Below, piece by piece: positions 58,462 through 64,000 of a stretch of 64,000 bases of DNA. The stretch spans positions 186,001 to 250,000 of the forward strand of contig NC_007509.1 of NCBI RefSeq assembly GCF_000012945.1. The letters are read 5' to 3'. A program made the position numbers and the translations under genes. Under the pieces are notes generated by a model, which was not told where the DNA came from, did no database searches, and was given only the letters and a program-made list of their open reading frames with translations. How positions within the stretch are numbered: position 1 is the first letter of the stretch; every line of letters starts with the position of its first letter. The stretch is from Burkholderia lata. GTDB taxonomy: Bacteria; Pseudomonadota; Gammaproteobacteria; Burkholderiales; Burkholderiaceae.

Positions 58462-59511
58462 ATGACAACCACGCACGCGAGACGCCGCCACGATGGTCCG
58501 CGCAAACCGATCACGCTGGCGCTGCAGGGTGGCGGGATGCACGGCGCATTCACTTGGGGCGTGCTCGATCGTCTGCTCGAAGACGGCAGGCTCGACATCG
58601 AGGGTGTCTGTGCAACCAGCGCCGGCGCGATGAACGCTGCCGTGCTTGCCTGCGGGCTGCTGAAAGGGGGCGAGGACGGTGCGCGCGAGGCGCTGCACGA
58701 CTTCTGGGAGGCGGTCGCGCGATCGGCGGAGCGCTACAACCCGTTGCGCTGGGTGCCGTGGCTGAAGGGGACGCACAGCTTCGGGCTCGATCATTCGCCG
58801 CTTTATGCCTTCACTGACATGATGCTGCGCGTGTTCTCGCCGTATCAGTTCAATCCGAACAACCTGAATCCGCTGCGCGAAGTGCTCGAGAGCCAGGTCG
58901 ACTTCGACGCGCTGCGCAAGCATTGCCCGATCCGGTTGTATCTCTGCGCCACCAACGTCGAGACGGGGAAGATCCGCATCTTCACCGGCGAGGATGTATG
59001 TGCCGACGCGGTGCTGGCATCGGCATGCGTGCCGACACTGTTCCAGGCAGTCGCGATCGATGGCGAGTACTACTGGGATGGCGGCTACATGGGCAATCCG
59101 GCCATCTATCCGCTTATCTACAATTGCGCGACGCGCGACGTCGTGATCGTGCACATCAATCCGCTCGTGCGCCGCGGGGTGCCCATCACGGCCGCGGAGA
59201 TCCTGAACCGCATCAGCGAGATCAGTTTCAACTCGTCGCTGATGCGCGAGATGCGCGCGATCGCGTTCGTCACCGACCTGATCCAGCAGGGCACGATCAA
59301 GCGCGGCGAGATGAAGGAAATGCTGATCCATTCCATTCGCGCCGACGACGCGTTGAGCGCGTTGAGCGTATCGAGCAAGTACAACGCGGACTGGGGATTC
59401 CTGAGCGAGTTGCATGACCACGGACGACGCGAAGCCGATGCATGGCTCGCGCATCACTACGGAAACATCGGGCAGCGGTCGAGCATCGACATTCGCAGGG
59501 AATTTCTCTGA
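58462..59511 (+). CDS. Patatin-like phospholipase
   Basis: 349 residues. The oxyanion hole is LALQGGGMHGAF. The nucleophile elbow, normally GxSxG, is ATSAGAMNA with Ala for the first Gly. The catalytic Asp lies in WDGGYMGNPAIYP. The family layout is otherwise intact. It is a soluble lipid acyl hydrolase. It lies 76 bp after the cyclase gene on the same strand, so co-transcription is possible. Confidence 0.88.
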   Translation: MTTTHARRRHDGPRKPITLALQGGGMHGAFTWGVLDRLLEDGRLDIEGVCATSAGAMNAAVLACGLLKGGEDGAREALHDFWEAVARSAERYNPLRWVPWLKGTHSFGLDHSPLYAFTDMMLRVFSPYQFNPNNLNPLREVLESQVDFDALRKHCPIRLYLCATNVETGKIRIFTGEDVCADAVLASACVPTLFQAVAIDGEYYWDGGYMGNPAIYPLIYNCATRDVVIVHINPLVRRGVPITAAEILNRISEISFNSSLMREMRAIAFVTDLIQQGTIKRGEMKEMLIHSIRADDALSALSVSSKYNADWGFLSELHDHGRREADAWLAHHYGNIGQRSSIDIRREFL

Positions 59512-59574
59512 GTGCATGGCGGTAATGTCGGCGTGGGGCGAGCCTGTGCAGCCGCCACCGGCCAAGGAGCGAAC

Positions 59575-60189
59575 GTGAACCAGACGCAGGAGCGGTTCGT
59601 TGCGTTGTGGTCGGGCAGCGGCGGGATCCATGCCGAGGAGGTCTATCGCTTGCTGGCGGAAGGCTATGCGGAGCCGATGCGGCATTACCACACGCTCGCA
59701 CACGTGAAACGCTGCCTGCGTCATGTCGACCTCGCGCGCGGCGCGATGCCCGATCCGGATGCGGTCGAACTCGCGCTCTGGTTCCACGACGTGATTTACG
59801 TCCCGGGCGCGAAGAACAACGAGCAGCGCAGCGCCGACTGGTTCCGGCACCTGGCGGCGGGGCGAATCGGCGCGTGCGACCGGATCTGCGCGATGATTCT
59901 CGCGACGACCCACGTCGGAATCGCGGCGGAACTGGATACCCGTTTCGTGTGCGACATCGACCTGGCCGTGCTGGGTGCTTCTCGCAGCCGATTTCGCGAA
60001 GACGGCCGCCTGCTCCGGGCAGAGCGCCCCGATCTTGACGACCGGGCTTACGACCTTCATGAGCGGTCGATTCTTCGCTGGCTGCTCGTTCGTCCGCGCA
60101 TCTATCTGACCGATTTTTTCTACACGCGTTGCGAATCGAGCGCGCGCCGGAACCTGAGCTGGCGGCTGGCGTTGCCGATTCAGGAGTAA
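59575..60189 (+). CDS. HD-superfamily-like protein
   Basis: 204 residues from GTG after AAGGAG. The metal-binding-like motifs are RHYHTLAHVKRCLRHVD, ALWFHDVIYVPGAKNNEQRS and MILATTHVG, followed by DIDLAVLG. This is the pattern of HD-domain proteins annotated as predicted metal-dependent phosphohydrolases. The substrate is unknown. The longer frame upstream (from 59512) lacks a ribosome site. Confidence 0.8.
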   Translation: MNQTQERFVALWSGSGGIHAEEVYRLLAEGYAEPMRHYHTLAHVKRCLRHVDLARGAMPDPDAVELALWFHDVIYVPGAKNNEQRSADWFRHLAAGRIGACDRICAMILATTHVGIAAELDTRFVCDIDLAVLGASRSRFREDGRLLRAERPDLDDRAYDLHERSILRWLLVRPRIYLTDFFYTRCESSARRNLSWRLALPIQE

Positions 60190-60571
60190 CGGCGACAGAC
60201 AGTCCGATGCGCCAGGCCGCCTGCAGAGCAATCGGGAATGCTGTTCTCGATGAATGGGCGGTTCATTCCATTTCGCATTTGATGTCGAGCCCAATCCGGT
60301 TGGAATGAAAAATGATTCAAGTGTTTGATTCGAATTAAAAAACGATCCATGCGGGACGTTTATTTTTCCGATTTTTGTCGATAAGGTTCGATTCGGTGAA
60401 AGTGATTTGTCAGAAAGCATGACGATGAATCATCGCTTGCCGCGGTTTCATTTGGCCGCCGCTTTTGCCGATCCGTGTGCGCGCCGACACGTCGACAGGC
60501 ATCTCTGCCCGGGATCTTGCGGCAGGCTCGACGTGCGCATATCCATTCCGACATCAATCGCATGAGGGCTC
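60190..60571. other. Intergenic, AT-rich, before the LPMO gene
   Basis: 382 bp without a gene. GC falls, with A/T-rich tracts near 60300-60400. Probable promoter region of the LPMO gene; no operator recognised. Confidence 0.4.
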
Positions 60572-61282
60572 ATGAACAAGATCATCCGCAGAGTGGCCGC
60601 TTCCGTGATGCCACGCTCGTTGGCCGGCGTGGCGCTGCTGGTCGCGGCGGCCGGTGCTCACGCGCACGGCCGTTTGACCGAACCGCCATCGCGCATCGTG
60701 CTGTGCACGCAAGGCCAGAATCCGGATTGCCCTGTCGACGCGTGGCACGCGAACGCGATGGAGAACGGCAAGTTCTTCCCCGCGACGCAAAGCGGCCTGT
60801 CCGATCCGTTTGCGCCGGCCGACGCGAAGAATGCCGCACCGCCGATCGACGGCGAAATCGCCGGCGCCAGCACGAATGGCCCGCTGCCCGTGCTGAACGA
60901 GCAGTCGCCGGGCCGCTGGCAGAAGATCCCGCTACGGCCGGGCGCGTTGCAGAATTTCAAATGGGAATTCAGCGCCGTGCACAAGACGCGTCGCTGGAAC
61001 TACTTCATTACGCGCGCCGACTGGAACCCGTCGGAAAAGCTGACGCGCGCGCAGTTCGAGCCCACGCCGTTCTGCACGATCCAGAATCCCGGCCAGCCCT
61101 ACTGGGATCCGAACGCGAACCTGGTGCCGCAGCAGCCGACCATTCACCAGTGCCGGTTGCCGATGCGTAGCGGTTACCACGTCATCCTCGCGGTCTGGGA
61201 GGTCGCGGATACGGCGATGGCGTTCTATCAGGTCGTCGACGCGACGTTCACTCATGGCGATACGACACGCAGCCCGTTCTGA
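60572..61282 (+). CDS. Lytic polysaccharide monooxygenase (AA10, chitin-type)
   Basis: 236 residues. A Sec signal ends at AHA, so the mature chain starts with His32 (HGRLTEPPSR), the N-terminal His of the copper histidine brace. A second candidate His is in FSAVHKTRRWNYFI, and the conserved end is AVWEVADTAMAFYQVVD. Family AA10 enzymes oxidatively cleave chitin or cellulose; PPSR and the absence of a carbohydrate-binding module point to a single-domain secreted enzyme. A probable chitinase is encoded further on, which supports chitin as the target. Confidence 0.93.
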   Translation: MNKIIRRVAASVMPRSLAGVALLVAAAGAHAHGRLTEPPSRIVLCTQGQNPDCPVDAWHANAMENGKFFPATQSGLSDPFAPADAKNAAPPIDGEIAGASTNGPLPVLNEQSPGRWQKIPLRPGALQNFKWEFSAVHKTRRWNYFITRADWNPSEKLTRAQFEPTPFCTIQNPGQPYWDPNANLVPQQPTIHQCRLPMRSGYHVILAVWEVADTAMAFYQVVDATFTHGDTTRSPF

Positions 61283-61294
61283 TACGGCCGCGAC

Positions 61295-61325
61295 ATGACG
61301 CGCCGGGCGACGCCCGGGGCGTCAT
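61295..61325. terminator. Hairpin between convergent LPMO and GGDEF genes
   Basis: 31-nt inverted repeat with a minimal loop, arms starting ATGACGC and ending GCGTCAT, one mismatch pair. It lies 12 bp after the LPMO stop, and transcription from the opposite gene would reach it 55 bp after its own stop. Confidence 0.65.
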
Positions 61326-61379
61326 GGATTGAAGAACGCCTGACACGGACGCGGTGGACCGCACCGACACGGCAACCGG

Positions 61380-62783
61380 TTACCCGGCGACCACCTGGTT
61401 GCGACCTAGATGCTTCGCGCGGTACAGGCGTTCGTCCGCCTTGCGCAGGATCGCGTCGATCGTTTCGCCATCCCGACCGAATTCGGACGCGCCGACGCTC
61501 ACGGTGACCTTGATCGGTTCGCCGATGCCTGCCTCGAACGGCGCGCCCGCGATCGCCGCGCGGATGCGTTCGCCGATCGACTGGGCGGTGTCCAGCGCGG
61601 CTTGCGGCAGCAGCACCATGAATTCCTCTCCGCCCACCCGCGCGACGCCATCGTACGGCCGGATCGCATCGACGCATTTGTCGACGAAGCGTTGCAACAC
61701 CTGATCGCCCGCCTGATGCCCGTAACTGTCGTTGATCGCCTTGAAGTGGTCGAGATCGAGCGCGAGCAACGAGAACGGCGCGCCATTGCGCTTGGCGCGG
61801 TGGATTTCCGCCTCCACGCTTTCGATGAATTGCCGCCGGTTGGTCGCGCCCGTGAGCGGGTCCGTGGCCGCCAGATGCTCGAGCTTTTCGTTGGTCCGTT
61901 GCAGCGCCTGCAGCGCGCGCTCCGTCCTGGCCATTGCTTCCCGCAACCGGGCAAACAGTTCCGCCTGGCTGTAGATCTTCGAAAACGAACGGGTCGTTTG
62001 AAAGGCCTGCACCACGCCGAAACTGAGCAGGAAGAAGCCGGCCGCGAAAATCGCATGCGCCAGCCACCACATGTGATTCCACGGCCGCCCGAGGATGAAG
62101 GCGAGCGACGAGAGCGCGAACGACGTGACCGAGATGCCGTAGATCGTCATCAGCGGCGAGCGGATGCGGCGCACGACCAGCGCGACGACGTTCACGACCG
62201 AGAGCAGCAGTGCGCCGCCCTCCATCGACAGGCGTACCCACAGGTTGCCGGCCATGGGGGAGAAAGCGATCACGGCGACCGCAACGTCGACGAGCCCGAA
62301 CAGCGCGAGCCAGGGTAACCAGATGCGGGGATCGGCGCGGGTTGCCGCGCTGTCGGCCTTGCGGCTATAGGTGAGCTGCCCGACGAAGATCAGGATCGAC
62401 ATGGTCAGGCGCGACGCCGGCCCGTACAGCAGGAACAGCCAGATATTGTGATGCGCCATGCCGGTGAACGCGCCATGCAACGCATAGACGAGCGAAAAGC
62501 CCAGAAAGCCCAGCGTAAGCCAGCGCAGCAACGGCTCGCCCGACAGGCGATAGCAGCGCCAGCAGACATACGTGACGAACGCGCCTTCGAGCGTGGCGGC
62601 CGCAATCGCCAGTTCGTGAAAGGCGTGATTCTCGAATTTCAGCGACGGGTCCTGGAAGAAGTACAGGTAGGCGATCAGATACGCAGGCACCAGCGCGAAG
62701 CCGACCAGCAGGAGCCTCGCGTACACCCGGGTGACGACTTGGGCAGTGCGGGTCGACGCTTGGGTGGCGGCATTGACGGTCAT
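61380..62783 (-). CDS. Diguanylate cyclase with N-terminal membrane sensor
   Basis: 467 residues. About seven membrane helices in the first 250 residues, starting with LLLVGFALVPAYLIAYLYF. A short coiled stretch follows (LREAMARTERALQALQRTNE), then the GGDEF domain (about 300-467) with active site VGGEEFMVLL. The inhibitory site RPYD lies five residues before GGEEF, so product inhibition is likely. Makes cyclic di-GMP in response to a membrane signal of unknown nature. Confidence 0.94.
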   Translation of the reverse strand: MTVNAATQASTRTAQVVTRVYARLLLVGFALVPAYLIAYLYFFQDPSLKFENHAFHELAIAAATLEGAFVTYVCWRCYRLSGEPLLRWLTLGFLGFSLVYALHGAFTGMAHHNIWLFLLYGPASRLTMSILIFVGQLTYSRKADSAATRADPRIWLPWLALFGLVDVAVAVIAFSPMAGNLWVRLSMEGGALLLSVVNVVALVVRRIRSPLMTIYGISVTSFALSSLAFILGRPWNHMWWLAHAIFAAGFFLLSFGVVQAFQTTRSFSKIYSQAELFARLREAMARTERALQALQRTNEKLEHLAATDPLTGATNRRQFIESVEAEIHRAKRNGAPFSLLALDLDHFKAINDSYGHQAGDQVLQRFVDKCVDAIRPYDGVARVGGEEFMVLLPQAALDTAQSIGERIRAAIAGAPFEAGIGEPIKVTVSVGASEFGRDGETIDAILRKADERLYRAKHLGRNQVVAG

Positions 62784-63594
62784 GTTCGGCCTCCGGGTTC
62801 GGTGGATGCATCAAGGGCGGGAACGGCAACGTCACGTGATGACGGGTCGACCGTCAAAACAATGAGGCAAAAGCATGTCGTCTTAATTTCTCCGATTTGA
62901 ACAATCGGCCAAATGGCTGCGAGATATCTGTTTGAATTATCGAATGGCGACAATTTCAATTTGGAAATGCGATCGCGTGAATATTTCGGATTTCGATATT
63001 GGTGGAAATAATCGATTCCAGGGTTGCTGCCTGATGATTATGTAGTATAACAAAGCGAAGCGACGGCGCCGGAGTGAAGCTTTACTACATTGGCTACCTC
63101 ACGGGCGGGCGTGACAACCTCACGAAACCGCTTGCATCGCGTTGTTAAGGACATCCGGTCCCGAACGAAAGTGGGGGATGACATGTTTCATCAGTATTGG
63201 CCGAAGTCTTAGCGTTTTCCGTCGTTGATATAAAAAGCAGGATCAGTATAGAAATTTTTCATCGAATGGCAATTTGTAAGGTTGATTTCTTCTGAATTCG
63301 ACCTGGGCGGAGCTTTGTCAATCGAAAGGGGGCGCCACGAACCAGATGCGGCGCCGCGGGCAGTTACACGGCGCTGAAAGGCCAGGACCTGGTCACCGGG
63401 GGACGCCAGGGTTGATTTGATGGCGATATTTGATCGGTAGTGCGTATCAATAATACTGGCGCTCGCCGTCATGGCGCGTGGCGGGTTTCCGTTACGCCCG
63501 TGTGGGCGGAGCGCATCTTCCTGAAATATTCTCCGGCACGGTTTGCGTGAAAGACCGGTGCCGGTCATGCGTCAAACACGATGAGGGCATGAAA
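62784..63594. other. Large AT-rich intergenic region before the chitinase-like gene
   Basis: 811 bp with no supported gene. Base composition is low in GC between about 62880 and 63060 and again around 63220-63290. Probably a regulatory region for the chitinase-like gene. Nothing recognisable as a lux-type box or tRNA. Confidence 0.45.
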
Positions 63595-64000
63595 ATGAAG
63601 AGCAACCAAACCGGATTCATGAAGCGATCGACCTTGAGGGGCGCGCTGGCGCTTCTGCTGGCAGGGTCATTTTTCGGCACCGGCAGCGGCGCTGCCGCGG
63701 CGGGCGGGACGAGTACCGGCACGGCGCCGGCCTTCGTCTATAGCCCGTACAAGGACGCGACGATTTCGATGAACTGGAACACGAACGTCATCTCGACGAA
63801 CGTCACGGGTCAGTTGAGCCCGGTGCTGTCGGTGCTGCCAACCGGTGTGCGTACGATGACGCTCGCATTCGCGACCGGTGAATGCGGCAGCGAGAACTGG
63901 GCGGGCGTCGACGGTGGCGCGATGGCGGCCGCCAATGTGCCGCTTTTCACCGCGGCCAACGTGAATTACGTGATTTCCACCGGTGGCGCGGCCGGCATGT
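63595..64000 (+). CDS. Probable GH18 chitinase, 5' part only
   Basis: 135 residues are visible before the window ends. A signal peptide (KRSTLRGALALLLAGSFF to GSGAAAAGG) is followed by FVYSPYKDATISMNWNTN, then RTMTLAFATGECGSENWAG and VNYVISTGGAAGM, as at the start of bacterial GH18 chitinases. The ATG at 63595 has GAGG at a suitable distance; the ATG at 63589 is in frame but too close. The catalytic DxxDxDxE region is beyond the window. With the AA10 LPMO nearby this points to chitin use or attack on fungal walls. Confidence 0.72.
   Translation, partial: MKSNQTGFMKRSTLRGALALLLAGSFFGTGSGAAAAGGTSTGTAPAFVYSPYKDATISMNWNTNVISTNVTGQLSPVLSVLPTGVRTMTLAFATGECGSENWAGVDGGAMAAANVPLFTAANVNYVISTGGAAGM

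Noticed and set aside
62920..62945. CTGTTTGAATTATCG as a possible lux-type site before the chitinase-like gene
   Set aside because: The right half is not CAG, and it is about 650 bp from the start codon.
63209..63568. 119-codon minus-strand frame before the chitinase-like gene
   Set aside because: AT-rich random-looking sequence without family features; more likely regulatory DNA.

Overview
The window is high-GC DNA with short, tightly packed operons and many four-base ATGA overlaps. It looks like a Burkholderia genome, most likely the Burkholderia cepacia complex. The support is a complete pyrrolnitrin operon (prnABCD), two sites resembling CepR (LuxR-type) boxes, and a typical accessory gene content: ABC importers, an LPMO and chitinase, and a type II ketosynthase cluster. 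Such a concentration of secondary metabolism would suit an accessory replicon, but that is inference. No rRNA, tRNA, CRISPR array or intact insertion sequence was seen.

Left part (about 210-10631): a plus-strand operon encodes a sarcosine/N-methyltryptophan-oxidase-like flavoenzyme, a long flavin amine oxidase, a ferritin-like protein of the VioB/RebD (iminophenyl-pyruvate dimer synthase) type, and what looks like a LodA-type cysteine tryptophylquinone (CTQ) oxidase split over two genes. These are followed by a SPASM radical SAM enzyme and a LodB/QhpG-like FAD protein. A lux-box-like site with a well-placed -10 hexamer lies in front. This is the strongest candidate for an undescribed system: it combines the LodA scaffold with maturation enzymes otherwise typical of quinohemoprotein amine dehydrogenase. 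A sparse segment follows (10632-14160) with a Nudix protein, an orphan polar amino acid binding protein and a LysR remnant.

Middle part (14173-33465): a LytS/LytR two-component pair and a small membrane protein come first. A minus-strand four-gene envelope set (ABC ATPase, FtsX-type permease, LolA-like protein, outer-membrane barrel) is divergent from a thirteen-gene plus-strand biosynthetic cluster. That cluster has two hot-dog dehydratase-like proteins, ketoreductase, carrier protein, a ketosynthase-like protein lacking the active-site cysteine, an intact ketosynthase, two adenylating enzymes, a MATE exporter, a methyltransferase, a citrate-synthase-fold enzyme, a nicotianamine-synthase-like protein and a GNAT. 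It reads as a reducing type II PKS/FAS pathway whose product I do not recognise. It ends at a perfect 15-bp hairpin shared with a convergent LysE-type exporter.

Pyrrolnitrin region (34880-40644): a cep-box-like site and a -10 precede prnA, prnB (GTG start), prnC and prnD. A 12-bp hairpin separates prnD from a convergent GH3 lipoprotein glycosidase.

Right part (43041-64000): a long minus-strand block carries an AruI-like decarboxylase and an aldehyde dehydrogenase, a spermidine/putrescine-type ABC importer, a polar amino acid ABC importer and a LysR regulator, fitting import and breakdown of arginine-derived guanidino or polyamine compounds. The promoters of the first two units share an operator-like palindrome and a -35-like element at the same spacing. 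The window then holds a zinc-ribbon/cyclase/AAA/TPR signalling protein, a patatin-like lipase, an HD-type protein, a chitin-type AA10 LPMO, a diguanylate cyclase, and the start of a probable GH18 chitinase cut by the window end.
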